The notes: generated from the sequence alone by a model not told the origin. Positions 8,095 to 17,386 are shown, counted from the first letter of the stretch. The stretch is DNA of 64,000 nucleotides from Opitutus sp. GAS368 (GCA_945903465.1 CAMDOF010000006.1:1-64000); one strand, 5' to 3'. Made by a program: numbers and translations.

Positions 8095-8769
8095 TTAACC
8101 AACAGTTGACCGAACCTTGGCGATATCTTCCGACAGCCGGAGCTTACGAAGACCATCTAAAGTGGCGTGAACTACGGCGATGTGGTTAGAAGAACCCATC
8201 GACTTCGTTAGGATATTCTTCACTCCAGCCGCTTCGAGAACAGCTCTGACTCCACCACCAGCTATGAGACCCGTACCCGGAGAAGCTGGCTTAAGCATTA
8301 CACGCCCGCCATCGTACTCGCCCATCACATCATGCGGGATCGTATCGCCCTTAAGCTTTACGCTCACTAAATGTTTGTGCGCGTTGGCGGTACCCTTCTT
8401 GATCGCATCAGGCACTTCATTGGCCTTGCCATAACCTATGCCGACCTTCCCCTTGCCGTCACCCACTACCGCCAATGCAGCGAAAGAAAAACGGCGCCCA
8501 CCCTTCACAACTTTGGCGCAGCGATTTATAAATACGACCTTCTCTATCATCGAAGGCCCATCACCATCAGATTGTTTATCACGGTTGTCACGTCGACCAC
8601 CATCACGGCGAGGGCCACGAAAATTACCGCCACCTTGGCCACGAAAACCTCCTGGACCACCTTGGCCACGAGGAGCGCGTTGCTCTCGAACAGGGGCCAC
8701 GGTTTCGCTAGGGCTAACTACAACGGCTGGTTTGACAGAATCAGGGACAGAAATGGTATCAATGCTCAT
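8095..8769 (-). CDS. rpsE: ribosomal protein S5 (uS5) with RG-rich N-terminal extension
   Basis: The core from about residue 74 ([23 protein letters not shown], then [18 protein letters not shown] and [12 protein letters not shown]-like blocks) is canonical S5, which monitors decoding accuracy. I chose the ATG at 8767-8769, just after the rplR stop; a longer frame to 8859 would overlap rplR by 86 bases. The resulting 224-residue protein has about 70 extra N-terminal residues. Of these, 31-65 are Arg/Gly/Gln/Asn-rich, resembling RGG-type RNA-binding tails. Confidence 0.95.
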   Translation of the reverse strand: MSIDTISVPDSVKPAVVVSPSETVAPVREQRAPRGQGGPGGFRGQGGGNFRGPRRDGGRRDNRDKQSDGDGPSMIEKVVFINRCAKVVKGGRRFSFAALAVVGDGKGKVGIGYGKANEVPDAIKKGTANAHKHLVSVKLKGDTIPHDVMGEYDGGRVMLKPASPGTGLIAGGGVRAVLEAAGVKNILTKSMGSSNHIAVVHATLDGLRKLRLSEDIAKVRSTVG

Positions 8770-8773
8770 ACTT

Positions 8774-9136
8774 TTAGAATTTAAGACCGCCTTCGCGCGC
8801 AGCGTCAGCGAAGGTTTTGACTTTGCCGTGATAGGGTGCGCCACTACGGTCGAAAACAACGACAGTAATACCAGCAGCCCTCGCCTTGGCGGCGAATGCT
8901 ACCCCCAGCGTCTTAGCACTTGAGATGTTGGCCTTCAGCTTTTGCTTACGCAATTCAGCATCCAGACTACCCAAAAAAACCAATGTCGCCCCAGCATCGT
9001 CATCGATAGCTTGGGCATAGACATGCTTTGAGGTGAAACGAACGGCGAGTCGTGGGCGAAGAGCCGTGCCCGTGACCTTCTTACGAATGCGCCAACGGCG
9101 GTTTTGGAGAAGACGGGCTTTCGATACAGTGTTCAT
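8774..9136 (-). CDS. rplR: ribosomal protein L18 (uL18)
   Basis: 120 residues, standard. [29 protein letters not shown] and [28 protein letters not shown] are the 5S rRNA-binding L18 core. It is placed between rplF and rpsE as in the spc operon, with five bases to the S5 start. Confidence 0.98.
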   Translation of the reverse strand: MNTVSKARLLQNRRWRIRKKVTGTALRPRLAVRFTSKHVYAQAIDDDAGATLVFLGSLDAELRKQKLKANISSAKTLGVAFAAKARAAGITVVVFDRSGAPYHGKVKTFADAAREGGLKF

Positions 9137-9147
9137 GGGTGTAATCC

Positions 9148-9684
9148 TTATGCGACGGTCTTTCCTTCCTTGCGACGAACCCGCTCGCCAACAATGCGGA
9201 CGCCCTTGCCCTTATAGGGCTCTGGTGGATAGTAGCTGCGGATTTCTGCTGTAACGGCGCCGACTAACTGCTTATCCGCCCCTTCGACTTTTACCTTAGT
9301 TTGGTCAACGACGGTAATCTTAATTCCGTCAGGAATATCCATAACGATGGGGTGGGAATAACCCAGTGCTAGGTCTAGTTGCTTTCCCTTGAGGTTCGCC
9401 TTAAAGCCTACGCCCTGAATCTCTAGGTCTTTAACGTAGCCTTCGGTAACTCCCTTGACCATACCCGCAACAATCGAACGGGCCGTCCCGTACATCGCAC
9501 TCGCGAATCGAGTATCATCCTTAGGGGCAAAAGTAACTTGTTTGTCAGCGACTGTAATAATAACAACAGGGGCAAAAGTCTTTTGAACTTTGCCCTTTGG
9601 ACCCTCGATAAGTACAGCTCCACCGGTGACGGTGACTTTAACCTTGTCTGGGATTGGAACGGGTTGTTTGCCGATGCGACTCAT
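9148..9684 (-). CDS. rplF: ribosomal protein L6 (uL6)
   Basis: 178 residues, standard. The start MSRIGKQPVPIPDKVKVTVTG and the end PPEPYKGKGVRIVGERVRRKEGKTV are characteristic of the two-domain L6, which lies near the factor-binding site. It is between rpsH and rplR, 11 bases upstream of rplR. Confidence 0.98.
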   Translation of the reverse strand: MSRIGKQPVPIPDKVKVTVTGGAVLIEGPKGKVQKTFAPVVIITVADKQVTFAPKDDTRFASAMYGTARSIVAGMVKGVTEGYVKDLEIQGVGFKANLKGKQLDLALGYSHPIVMDIPDGIKITVVDQTKVKVEGADKQLVGAVTAEIRSYYPPEPYKGKGVRIVGERVRRKEGKTVA

Positions 9685-9718
9685 TTTTATAATTTGGCTA
9701 GATGGTAGAAGGTGCCGA

Positions 9719-10111
9719 TTACCAAACGTTACAGAGGAGTTCGCCCCCAGCCTTCTGGCGGCGACAATCAGCGTCCTTCATCAAACCTTTAGAAGTTGAT
9801 ACAATAGCGACTCCAAGACCGTTCAATACTCGCGGAACATCTGAATAACTGTAGTAAAGACGGCGACCGGGAGTTGAAACCCGCGTCAGACCAGTCAGCG
9901 CAGGGGCCCCATCAACGTACTTCATTCTTACGACTAAGGTTTTGTGTCCGAGAGCGTCAAGACCGTTACTGTGGTCGGAAACATATCCTTCAACTTTAAG
10001 GATGCGGGCAAGGCCCTCCTTTAGTTGAGAGTGCGGCATGGAACAATCGTCCAGCTTCGCTTTTGAGGCATTGCGCAAGCGCGTCAGAAAATCACTAATT
10101 GGATCGGTCAT
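9719..10111 (-). CDS. rpsH: ribosomal protein S8 (uS8)
   Basis: 130 residues, standard. It begins MTDPISDFLTRLRNASKA and ends RVLNGLGVAIVSTSKGLMKDADCRRQKAGGELLCNVW, the conserved STSKGxMTDxxA(R)xxxxGGExLC motif with small changes. A primary 16S rRNA binder and, in E. coli, the spc-operon repressor. It keeps the spc position between rpsN and rplF. Confidence 0.98.
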   Translation of the reverse strand: MTDPISDFLTRLRNASKAKLDDCSMPHSQLKEGLARILKVEGYVSDHSNGLDALGHKTLVVRMKYVDGAPALTGLTRVSTPGRRLYYSYSDVPRVLNGLGVAIVSTSKGLMKDADCRRQKAGGELLCNVW

Positions 10112-10190
10112 TTTGGATGTAGTTTAAGTGAGCAGCACGGGTCATATCCTCAACGCAAAGAGCGATGAAACCCCCATGAGCCAAAGTTGC

Positions 10191-10496
10191 TTACCAGGAC
10201 GACTTAATAACGCCTGGAATTTTGCCATTAAGCGCTAACTCACGGAATGTAATGCGAGACACTCCGAACTTCCGAATGTAGGCGCGAGGTCTTCCGCTCA
10301 GTGAACAACGGTTACGGATGCGGGTTGGCGATGAATTACGCGGAAGCTTCTGGAGCTTTTTTTGAGTAGCGTGAAACTCTTCGTCGGTGACGGTTGGGTT
10401 GATGAGGAGAGCTTTAAGTTCAGCACGCTTTGCGGCGAATTTAGCGGATAGATGAATACGCTTTTTATTGCGTTCAATGGCAGATGTCTTTGGCAT
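10191..10496 (-). CDS. rpsN: ribosomal protein S14 (uS14), long zinc-free form
   Basis: 101 residues. It ends [40 protein letters not shown]. The CxxC...CxxC zinc site of the 61-residue S14 form is absent, so this is the long C-minus type. It is located between rplE and rpsH as expected. Confidence 0.98.
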   Translation of the reverse strand: MPKTSAIERNKKRIHLSAKFAAKRAELKALLINPTVTDEEFHATQKKLQKLPRNSSPTRIRNRCSLSGRPRAYIRKFGVSRITFRELALNGKIPGVIKSSW

Positions 10497-10515
10497 AACG
10501 GGTATAAAGACTGAA

Positions 10516-11097
10516 TTAAACTTCGGTCGCCTTCGGCGCCATTAATTGCTGCTCAGTCCGTCGGAAAGGCATACCTAATAGCTTCAACAGTTCACGCCCC
10601 TCGTCGTCACTGCCAGCAGTGGTTACGATCGTAATGTCCAATCCCATGGTCTTTTTAACATTCTCAACCGTAATCTCAGGAAAAATCGTGAAATCTGTCA
10701 CGCCTAAGCTGTAGTTGCCTTGCCCATCTAACTTCGACGGAACCCCACGGAAGTCGCGAATGGTTGGGAGCGCCACGGCAAGAAGCCTATAAAAAAATTC
10801 CCACATCGAGTTACCACGCAGGGTCACACTGCAACCAGTCACTTGATTCGGCTTTAATTTAAAATTTGCTATCGCCCGCTTCGTGCGATTGAGGATCGGC
10901 TTTTGGCCGGCAATTGCCGCCAAATCGCGAGCAACATCGGCAATTTGGTTTTTATCGGCATCCGCATCAATACCGCTATTTAGGTTGATTTTAACAACCT
11001 GAGGGACTTGGTGCTTATTTTTGTAACCGCGACTCTTGACGAGTTCAGGGGCGACGTGCTCAAGATAAATTTTTTTTAGGGAAGGAACGTAGCTCAT
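10516..11097 (-). CDS. rplE: ribosomal protein L5 (uL5)
   Basis: 193 residues. Core motifs are [30 protein letters not shown], and the C-terminal [15 protein letters not shown] followed by [21 protein letters not shown]. It binds 5S rRNA and P-site tRNA. It carries a short C-terminal addition ([15 protein letters not shown]). It is 101 bases downstream of rplX; the gap is AT-rich with no clear signal. Confidence 0.98.
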   Translation of the reverse strand: MSYVPSLKKIYLEHVAPELVKSRGYKNKHQVPQVVKINLNSGIDADADKNQIADVARDLAAIAGQKPILNRTKRAIANFKLKPNQVTGCSVTLRGNSMWEFFYRLLAVALPTIRDFRGVPSKLDGQGNYSLGVTDFTIFPEITVENVKKTMGLDITIVTTAGSDDEGRELLKLLGMPFRRTEQQLMAPKATEV

Positions 11098-11198
11098 TTT
11101 AAAGGCCCCCGATTACCGACCGGGTGGCAAAAGTGAAAAGTATATTTAATGGAAGAAAACTTTTTATTAACAACATGCATCAGGGCACAAAACTGAGT

Positions 11199-11468
11199 CT
11201 AGACTGCGGCAGCAGCTTTCTTTCGCTTACTCGAGTCGAAATTAGCCTGAAGCATGAGGTTACTGATATGGATAGAACCCTCGAGTTCACTGATGGCGCC
11301 CTGCGGATTCTTTTCGGACTTCTTAAGATGTTTTTTAATCATCGCAAGGCCCTCGACTCGTGCGCGCATTTTAGCGGCCAAAATTTCGAGAACCTTACCG
11401 GACTTACCCTTTTGGGAACCGGCTATAACAGTGACTTGGTCACCGCGTTTGACATGGAACTTCTGCAT
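11199..11468 (-). CDS. rplX: ribosomal protein L24 (uL24)
   Basis: 89 residues, somewhat shorter than the usual 100-105. The KOW motif VKRGDQVTVIAGSQKGKSGKVLEI is intact, and the conserved PQGAISELEGSIHISNLML follows. It is an assembly initiator of the 50S subunit. It starts one base after the rplN stop, in the standard rplN-rplX-rplE order. Confidence 0.97.
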   Translation of the reverse strand: MQKFHVKRGDQVTVIAGSQKGKSGKVLEILAAKMRARVEGLAMIKKHLKKSEKNPQGAISELEGSIHISNLMLQANFDSSKRKKAAAAV

Positions 11469-11469
11469 G

Positions 11470-11835
11470 TTAGAGAACCTCCGGAGCTAGGGAAATAATC
11501 TTCATAAAATTTTTCGCCCGCAGCTCACGAGCAACGGGGCCAAAAATACGGGTGCCACGAGGATTATTACTGGCATCTATGATGACGATCGCGTTGCTGT
11601 CGAAGCGCAGATAGCTACCATCCGCACGACGCACAGCAGCTTTGGTACGCACAACAACAGCTTTAGCAACTTCACCTTTTTTTACGGTGGCGTCAGTTGT
11701 ACTTTCTTTGATGTGCACAGTAACAATATCTCCGATATGGGCGTAAGGCGTCTGCTGGCCCATACGTTGAATTAGGGCGGCCTTGCGAGCACCGGTGTTG
11801 TCGGCGACTTCGAGAATTGAGCGCAATTGGATCAT
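11470..11835 (-). CDS. rplN: ribosomal protein L14 (uL14)
   Basis: 121-122 residues, standard. It begins [22 protein letters not shown] and ends [29 protein letters not shown], both diagnostic. L14 forms an inter-subunit bridge and is the RsfS docking site. It lies between rpsQ and rplX. Confidence 0.98.
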   Translation of the reverse strand: MIQLRSILEVADNTGARKAALIQRMGQQTPYAHIGDIVTVHIKESTTDATVKKGEVAKAVVVRTKAAVRRADGSYLRFDSNAIVIIDASNNPRGTRIFGPVARELRAKNFMKIISLAPEVL

Positions 11836-11871
11836 AACGATACCTATTTAAAGGTTTAGATGGTTAAAAGG

Positions 11872-12249
11872 TTACGACCTTTTCTTCTCTGAACCAACCG
11901 TGGCGTCGAGAGCCTTCGTGGTTTTAGTTGGCACCGCCGCCGCGACATCGGTCTCTGTGATCGCAGCCCCGTCGGCAGCAATCGCTTTGTGAAGAACAGA
12001 TACGACGCGCCAACGCTTGAGTTTGCTAATTGGCCGCGTCTCCATGACTTCAACCTTATCACCGATGTTGGTCACATTCTTGTCATCGTGAACATGCAAA
12101 ACCGTCTGGCGATTAACAACCTTATGGTAAAGGGGATGAGGAGTCTTGTAGGCAATCGTCACCTTGATGGACTTAGCGCCCGATCGGCTCGAAACGAAGC
12201 CGATTTGGAGTTTACGCTTGGAGCGCTGACCTGCTGTGGCAGTAGACAT
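11872..12249 (-). CDS. rpsQ: ribosomal protein S17 (uS17), C-terminally extended
   Basis: The core RKLQIGFVSSRSGAKSIKVTIAYKTPHPLYHKVVNR and GDKVEVMETRPISKLKRWRVVSVL is S17, normally complete at about 85 residues. I chose the ATG at 12247-12249 because an AAGGAA site stands about eight bases upstream and it clears the rpmC stop; a longer frame reaches 12282. The 125-residue product carries about 40 extra C-terminal residues rich in Ala/Thr/Lys. Confidence 0.95.
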   Translation of the reverse strand: MSTATAGQRSKRKLQIGFVSSRSGAKSIKVTIAYKTPHPLYHKVVNRQTVLHVHDDKNVTNIGDKVEVMETRPISKLKRWRVVSVLHKAIAADGAAITETDVAAAVPTKTTKALDATVGSEKKRS

Positions 12250-12278
12250 GGATTGGGTTCCTTTTCGGCGAGAGCCGC

Positions 12279-12485
12279 TCAAGCTGCCTTTTTAGGCGCC
12301 TGATTCTTTTGAGTGAGGATGGTCTCGAGACGGGCGATGTCCTTGCGGAGCGTACGTAACTCGTGGGTCTTCTCGACTTGGCCCGTCTGCTTCCGGAGCC
12401 TAAGTTGGAGGAGTTGGTCGCGGATATCGCGGAGCTTGGTGGTGATCTCGACTTGGGAGAGGTCGCGGATTTCTTTCGAAGTCAT
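12279..12485 (-). CDS. rpmC: ribosomal protein L29 (uL29)
   Basis: 68 residues, two-helix L29. It begins [60 protein letters not shown]-like sequence; the LRxLRKDIARxxT block is diagnostic. It lies at the exit tunnel next to L23 and is a trigger-factor/SRP neighbour. It sits between rplP and rpsQ. Confidence 0.97.
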   Translation of the reverse strand: MTSKEIRDLSQVEITTKLRDIRDQLLQLRLRKQTGQVEKTHELRTLRKDIARLETILTQKNQAPKKAA

Positions 12486-12514
12486 AACGGAGCGGTTTTG
12501 AAAATCGGTTAGGA

Positions 12515-12940
12515 TTAGGCAGCGTTACTATCGCGCGCGATAAAACGGCAATGAAACGGTAACTTCGCGTCAGCGAGACGAAACGCCTCTTTAGCGATCG
12601 TGAGAGAAACACCGGCAAGTTCGAAAAGAACAGCTCCCGGCTTAATAACGGCGACGTAATACTCAACCGGCCCCTTGCCTTGGCCCATGCGGACCTCGGC
12701 CGGCTTTTTGGAGACGGGCTTGTGCGGGAAAATCCGAATCCACAATTTCCCCTTCCGCTTTAAGTGCCGGGAGATGGTGACGCGAGCAGCTTCGATCTGT
12801 TGACCGGTCATCGGACCACGAGTCAAAGATTGAAGTCCGAATTCGCCGAAAGCCAAGGTATTGCCGCGCTTAGCATTGCCAGCGCGAGAGCCCTTCATTG
12901 ACTTACGATATTTAGTGCGGGCGGGTGAAATTGCTGCCAT
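12515..12940 (-). CDS. rplP: ribosomal protein L16 (uL16)
   Basis: 141 residues, standard. [64 protein letters not shown] and [19 protein letters not shown] are diagnostic. L16 organises the A site and peptidyl-transferase region. It is in the standard rpsC-rplP-rpmC order. Confidence 0.98.
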   Translation of the reverse strand: MAAISPARTKYRKSMKGSRAGNAKRGNTLAFGEFGLQSLTRGPMTGQQIEAARVTISRHLKRKGKLWIRIFPHKPVSKKPAEVRMGQGKGPVEYYVAVIKPGAVLFELAGVSLTIAKEAFRLADAKLPFHCRFIARDSNAA

Positions 12941-12976
12941 GGGAGGTTTCTCCTAAAGTTAAGTGACGAGTAGGTC

Positions 12977-13609
12977 TCAGTTGTTGTCGGCTTCTTTTTT
13001 ACAGATCCAGCATTTAACGCCGATCTTTCCGTAGACGGTCAAAGCCTCTGCGAAACCGTAGTCAATATTTTCACGAAGTGTATGAAGGGGAACCCGGCCT
13101 TTACGCTGCCATTCACGGCGCGCAATATCGGCACCGCCAAGGCGACCTGAACATTGAATACGTATACCCTCGGCCCCCAGTGCCATCGCCATCTCTACCG
13201 CCTTTTTCATCGCGCGCCGGAAGGCAATACGACGCTCAAGTTGGAGCGCGACATTTTCTGCAACCAAAGCGGCCTCAATTTCTGGCTTCTTAACCTCTTG
13301 AATATCCAAAAGGATTTCTTTGCCCGTGAGCTTAGCTAGCTCTTCTTTAATCTTTTCAATCTCTTGGCCCTTGCGACCGATGACAATACCGGGGCGAGCT
13401 GTGAAAATTTTGACACGCACACGATTGGAAGCTCGCTCAATAAAGATGCGAGGAACTGAAGCCTGTTTAAGCTTCTCCATCAACTTTGCGCGAATGATTT
13501 GATCCTCGTGGAGCAACTTTCCGAAGTCTTTCTTGCTGGCGTACCAACGAGACTGCCAGTTGCGACGGACGGCGAGACGGAAACCGATCGGGTTTGTTTT
13601 TTGGCCCAT
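12977..13609 (-). CDS. rpsC: ribosomal protein S3 (uS3)
   Basis: 210 residues. It begins [24 protein letters not shown]; the KH domain motif [20 protein letters not shown] and the C-terminal [34 protein letters not shown] are complete. S3 lines the mRNA entry pore. It starts ten bases after rplV. Confidence 0.98.
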   Translation of the reverse strand: MGQKTNPIGFRLAVRRNWQSRWYASKKDFGKLLHEDQIIRAKLMEKLKQASVPRIFIERASNRVRVKIFTARPGIVIGRKGQEIEKIKEELAKLTGKEILLDIQEVKKPEIEAALVAENVALQLERRIAFRRAMKKAVEMAMALGAEGIRIQCSGRLGGADIARREWQRKGRVPLHTLRENIDYGFAEALTVYGKIGVKCWICKKEADNN

Positions 13610-13618
13610 GGAAGTAAA

Positions 13619-13963
13619 TTACGAGTTGGTGGTTCCGTCAGAAAGCACAATGCGGATGTGAGACATCTTCTTTCGACGAGGCATCGCCGTACCGCGCGCG
13701 CCTGCTTTAAATCGTTTCAAAACGGGGCCGTTTTCGATGATCGCACTTTTAACGCGAAGGGAGTCAGCGGAAAGGTTATTATTATTCTCTGCATTGGCGA
13801 TCGCACTTTTCAGAGTCTTTGCAATTAATTTAGCCGACTTGCGAGGAACCAGCATGAGATAATCGACAGCTTCCGAGGCCTTGCGGCCTTGGATCGTGCG
13901 GGCAACTTCGCGGACCTTTTTAGGGGACATTCGCGCGTAGCGGGTGAGGGCTTGGACTTCCAT
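13619..13963 (-). CDS. rplV: ribosomal protein L22 (uL22)
   Basis: 114 residues, standard. It begins MEVQALTRYARMSPKKVREVARTIQGRKASEAVDYL and ends with the tunnel beta-hairpin RFKAGARGTAMPRRKKMSHIRIVLSDG. It normally follows rpsS directly; here an extra secreted-protein gene is inserted upstream, leaving an 81-base gap. Confidence 0.98.
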   Translation of the reverse strand: MEVQALTRYARMSPKKVREVARTIQGRKASEAVDYLMLVPRKSAKLIAKTLKSAIANAENNNNLSADSLRVKSAIIENGPVLKRFKAGARGTAMPRRKKMSHIRIVLSDGTTNS

Positions 13964-14044
13964 GATGTTAGTTTAGATTCCGAAGAAGAACTTCGGCGAT
14001 AGCGCTCAAAAACGAGGGAGCGTACCCTTTAGGTTTTATCTGAG

Positions 14045-14371
14045 TTAAGTTTTGAGAATTTTGACAGCAATCAAATCATCCACGCGGATCGATTGGTTAG
14101 GAGAAACTAAAAGGATGACTGCCGCGCTGGTATCAGGACGAAGACCCACGAGGAGCACTTCTGCGATCTCGGCCCGCCCACGCTTAACTGAGCACACCAT
14201 ACCTTGACGAAGCCCTGAGTTATAGCCCTGGCGAATGATGACGAGATCAGCCAACCGCGACGAATGGATAGCCGCCACGTTCCCCAACCGCGGCGCCACT
14301 GCAGTCGCGCCGAAAGTTGGCAAAACAGCAGAGCAACTAAGAAGGATAAACGAGATTAAGCGAAAAGCCAT
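14045..14371 (-). CDS. predicted secreted protein inserted between rpsS and rplV
   Basis: 108 residues with a clear signal peptide (MAFRLISFILLSCSAVLPTFGA). The mature part reads RLADLVIIRQGYNSGLRQGMVCSVKRGRAEIAEVLLVGLRPDTSAAVILL. This has the shape of the small beta-barrel modules in which a protein is described as starting from a nGLxxGxxxxVxR turn, seen in FlgT/CsgG-associated and other envelope proteins; the resemblance is only to the pattern. It is on the same strand, 12 bases after rpsS and 81 before rplV, so it must be co-transcribed with the S10 genes. A homologue in this position would be unusual for model organisms. Confidence 0.75.
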   Translation of the reverse strand: MAFRLISFILLSCSAVLPTFGATAVAPRLGNVAAIHSSRLADLVIIRQGYNSGLRQGMVCSVKRGRAEIAEVLLVGLRPDTSAAVILLVSPNQSIRVDDLIAVKILKT

Positions 14372-14383
14372 GACATTAACAGG

Positions 14384-14659
14384 TTAAATTTCTTTCCTGG
14401 TCATGCCACCGTGGCCCTTGAATATCCGGGTCGGAGAGAATTCCCCTAATTTGTGTCCAACCATATTTTCTGTCACGTAGACGGCAATGAAAGCCTTGCC
14501 GTTGTGAACGCTGAATGTATGACCGATGAAATCAGGGGTGATAGTTGACCGCCGCGACCACGTCTGGATGGGCTTTTTTGACCCAGCTTTCGTGGCCTTC
14601 TCGATTTTCTCGAGAAGGTGGTATTCAACGAAAAAACCCTTTTTGATGGAGCGTGCCAT
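14384..14659 (-). CDS. rpsS: ribosomal protein S19 (uS19)
   Basis: 91 residues, standard. It begins [20 protein letters not shown] and contains [46 protein letters not shown]-type sequence. It sits in the 30S head near S13. It is 18 bases downstream of rplB. Confidence 0.98.
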   Translation of the reverse strand: MARSIKKGFFVEYHLLEKIEKATKAGSKKPIQTWSRRSTITPDFIGHTFSVHNGKAFIAVYVTENMVGHKLGEFSPTRIFKGHGGMTRKEI

Positions 14660-14677
14660 GGTACGAGAGGTGTCGGA

Positions 14678-15544
14678 TTACTTCTGACCACGCGGCTTGC
14701 GGCCGTTATGGTGAACAATGATTTGAGCGTTCGAGATTTTGGAACGGCGACGGGTGGGAAAACCCTTCGCGAGTTGTCCCCAAGGGGAGACGAGCTGCTG
14801 ACGACCGCCACCGCCCTTGGATTTGCCTTGACCGCCGCCATTAGGATGGTCGACCGGATTCATCGCCATACCACGAACGGTCGGTCGGACGCCGAGCCAA
14901 CGCTTGCGACCAGCCTTGCCAAGCGACTGCTGATTATGATCGCCATTTCCGACTTCACCGATAGTCGCACGACAACGAGCATGCACCCGGCGCAACTCAC
15001 CCGAAGGCATTTTGAGGGTGGCAGAATCACCCTCGACCGCAACCAGTTCAAGGCTGGTACCGGCAGATCGAGCAATTTGAGCACCCCGACCAGGAACGAG
15101 CTCAACGCAGTGCACCAAAGTTGAGGGAGGGATCAGGGAAAGCGGAAAGTTGTTACCAAAGTTAAAGTCATTGGTCGTGGCCTTATCCGAAGCGAAGATC
15201 GAGTCACCAACTTTAAGGCCCTTGGGAGCAATGATATAAGTTTTGACCCCATCCGAATAGGCAACGAGCGCCAAATTCGCGGAGCGATTGGGATCATATT
15301 CAATCGCCTGAACTTTAGCTGGAAGGTCCAGAACGTTACGTTTGAAATCAATAATACGGTAAAGTTGCTTATGACCACCGCCACGATGGCGCGAAGTCAC
15401 GCGGCCATAAACGTTGCGCCCGCCGGACTTGTGCTTGTGCTCGGTGAGAGCTCGTTCAGGGCGCTTCTTTGAAAGCCCCTTCTCCATATTCAACGAGGTG
15501 AATCGGCCAGAGGGAGTGAGCGGACGAAATGAGTGAATAGGCAT
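14678..15544 (-). CDS. rplB: ribosomal protein L2 (uL2)
   Basis: 288 residues. It begins MPIHSFRPLTPSGRFTSL; the SAGTSLELVAVEGDSATLKMPSGE barrel and the C-terminal VRGMAMNPVDHPNGGGQGKSKGG loop near the peptidyl-transferase centre are intact. The tail ends RRRSKISNAQIIVHHNGRKPRGQK. It lies between rplW and rpsS. Confidence 0.98.
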   Translation of the reverse strand: MPIHSFRPLTPSGRFTSLNMEKGLSKKRPERALTEHKHKSGGRNVYGRVTSRHRGGGHKQLYRIIDFKRNVLDLPAKVQAIEYDPNRSANLALVAYSDGVKTYIIAPKGLKVGDSIFASDKATTNDFNFGNNFPLSLIPPSTLVHCVELVPGRGAQIARSAGTSLELVAVEGDSATLKMPSGELRRVHARCRATIGEVGNGDHNQQSLGKAGRKRWLGVRPTVRGMAMNPVDHPNGGGQGKSKGGGGRQQLVSPWGQLAKGFPTRRRSKISNAQIIVHHNGRKPRGQK

Positions 15545-15576
15545 GTTGGTATATCTTCGAGGGGGGTTGAGTCTCG

Positions 15577-15858
15577 TCAGACGAGCTCAATCTTGTCGCC
15601 AGCTTTTAGCGTGACGATCGCTTTCTTGTAGTCTGAGCCAACACTGGGACGACCTTGGCGACTTTTTTTATTTTTACCGCGGTAGATCATCGTGTTGACG
15701 CGCCTGACAGTAACCTTGAATGTTTTCTCAACTGCCTCGGCGATTTGGTGCTTGTTGGCGTGGCCAAAGACTTCGAAAGTATACTGACCGAGGACGGAGG
15801 ATAGCTTGTTCGATTTCTCAGTGAGACGAACCAGTTTGAGGATCTTGTCGGCTTGCAT
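15577..15858 (-). CDS. rplW: ribosomal protein L23 (uL23)
   Basis: 93 residues, standard. RLTEKSNKLSSVLGQYTFEVFGHANKHQIAEAVEKTFKVTVRRVNTM and the RGKNKKSRQGRPSVGSDYKKAIVTL tail are diagnostic. It is the chaperone/SRP docking site at the tunnel exit. It overlaps the rplD stop by one base. Confidence 0.98.
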   Translation of the reverse strand: MQADKILKLVRLTEKSNKLSSVLGQYTFEVFGHANKHQIAEAVEKTFKVTVRRVNTMIYRGKNKKSRQGRPSVGSDYKKAIVTLKAGDKIELV

Positions 15859-16493
15859 TAGTTTTTCCCTCCGATTGCCCGGGCGATGATTGTTTCGAGC
15901 GCCTTGGAGCTGACGATAATTTTAGCGTATTGCGCCAAGTCTAGAGTGTTAAGCTTGGCGGCGTCTTGGAGTGAAACGCGCTCGATGTTACGAGAAGCTC
16001 TGCTGGTAACAGCACTGAAAGGCGAGTCGACGAGAAGAATCTTACCCTTGGGAGCGATCAGGGAAATGACAGAGACAATCTCTTTAGTTTTTTTGGCAGT
16101 AGATGCGAAAGTTTCAATAACGGCAATTTCACCGGCGGAAACGCGATCAAAGAGCGCACGGGTGAAGGCTAGATGCTTTACCTTAGCATTGATCTTCTTC
16201 GAGTAATCGCGGGGCTTAGGCCCGAAGACGACACCGCCGCCCACCCACAATGGGGAACGAATCGAGCCGGCGCGAGCGCGACCAGTGCCCTTTTGCCTCC
16301 AAGGCTTTTTACCACCGCCGCGAACCTCTCCGCGGGTCTTGGTGGAATGCGTACCCTGGCGGTTGTTGGCGTTAATGGCAACGATCACTTCCTTGACCGC
16401 CTGAAGGCCTTTATCGCCCTCGAACGTGGGAATATTGGCGAAATCTTTTTCGCTGCTCGTCTTTCCGTCGGAACTAAAAACGGTGAGTTTCAT
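15858..16493 (-). CDS. rplD: ribosomal protein L4 (uL4)
   Basis: 211 residues. The extended loop [58 protein letters not shown] is the tunnel-constriction arm of L4. The globular part shows [10 protein letters not shown]4 regulates the S10 operon in E. coli; the structured rpsJ-rplC gap upstream is a candidate target but this is inference. Confidence 0.98.
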   Translation of the reverse strand: MKLTVFSSDGKTSSEKDFANIPTFEGDKGLQAVKEVIVAINANNRQGTHSTKTRGEVRGGGKKPWRQKGTGRARAGSIRSPLWVGGGVVFGPKPRDYSKKINAKVKHLAFTRALFDRVSAGEIAVIETFASTAKKTKEIVSVISLIAPKGKILLVDSPFSAVTSRASRNIERVSLQDAAKLNTLDLAQYAKIIVSSKALETIIARAIGGKN

Positions 16494-16507
16494 ATCGGCT
16501 GGATTCT

Positions 16508-17233
16508 TTATTTCTTAGCGGCTGGCTTAGCGGCTGGCTTAGCGGCCGCACCCTTTTTAGCATCTGCCGCGAGAGGAGCAGGCGGCGTGGGCAACGCCCA
16601 TTGGCCTTTGATCGCGGAGCGAACGATAACGTCATCGCCGTTGGCGCCAGGAATAGCGCCCTTCACTAGAATCAGGTTCTTATCTGCGATGACCTTAACA
16701 ACTCGGAGGTTTTGAACGGTGCGCTTTTCGCTACCCATATGGCCGGGCATGCGTTGGTTTTTCCAAACGCGACCTGGAGTCTGGCGCATACCGACGGAGC
16801 CGATACGGCGATGGAACATCGAACCGTGCGAAGCAGGTCCACCGGCGACGCGGAATCGTTTGACGACGCCTTGGAATCCCTTGCCCTTGGTGATGCCAAT
16901 GACATCAACCAGCTGGCCCTCGGAGAAATTCGTGACGTTAACGATGTCGCCAACTTTAAGAGTGGAAGCTGAGTCAAGACGGACTTCAGCGAGAATGCGA
17001 GGGGCGAGTTCAAGACCTGCTTTTTGAGCGTGCCCGAGTTCACCGGCCGCGGTGTTCTTTGCCTTCTTCTCGGCGAAGCCAAGTTGGACAGCGTGATAGC
17101 CGTCGATTTCGACGGTCTTGATCTGGACCACAAAACAGGGTCCAGCTTGAACTACGGATACGGGTACTAAAACGTTTTGTGCGTCGTAGACCTGAGTCAT
17201 TCCGAGTTTCTTACCTAAAATTTCAGAGATCAT
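16508..17233 (-). CDS. rplC: ribosomal protein L3 (uL3), C-terminally extended
   Basis: It begins MISEILGKKLGMTQVYD and has the KGKGFQGVVKRFRVAGGPASHGSMFHR-like core with the QRMPGHMGSEKRTVQNL motif. The last 30 residues, ending AAAKPAAKPAAKK, are an Ala/Lys/Pro tail beyond the usual end; total 241 residues. L3 reaches the peptidyl-transferase centre. It is separated from rpsJ by an unusual 153-base gap. Confidence 0.98.
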   Translation of the reverse strand: MISEILGKKLGMTQVYDAQNVLVPVSVVQAGPCFVVQIKTVEIDGYHAVQLGFAEKKAKNTAAGELGHAQKAGLELAPRILAEVRLDSASTLKVGDIVNVTNFSEGQLVDVIGITKGKGFQGVVKRFRVAGGPASHGSMFHRRIGSVGMRQTPGRVWKNQRMPGHMGSEKRTVQNLRVVKVIADKNLILVKGAIPGANGDDVIVRSAIKGQWALPTPPAPLAADAKKGAAAKPAAKPAAKK

Positions 17234-17242
17234 AGGCTAAGC

Positions 17243-17276
17243 GGTAGGTGAAAAAGTTCCGTTGAGACGGACCTAC
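17243..17276 (-). promoter_or_regulatory. leader hairpin upstream of rplC
   Basis: In the mRNA sense, an outer stem GTAGGT/ACCTAC encloses an inner TCCGT-CTCA-ACGGA stem with an asymmetric ACTTTTTC bulge. It ends about ten bases before the rplC start, in the only large gap of the S10 part. It could be an attenuator or an autoregulatory target of L4 or another r-protein. The remaining bases of the gap show nothing else I can support. Confidence 0.45.
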
Positions 17277-17386
17277 TTTAGCTAGGGGCTTGGCGGTGCA
17301 CGGGGCACACAAGCAACTGCTAACTGTAGATTGAAGAGATCCGGGTGCGGATGAGAGCTTCGGTCGTGGGTTAAGGTTATCTAAAC

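Noticed and set aside
16173-16715. 180-residue plus-strand frame across rplD-rplC
   Set aside because: Antisense shadow of two certain ribosomal genes.
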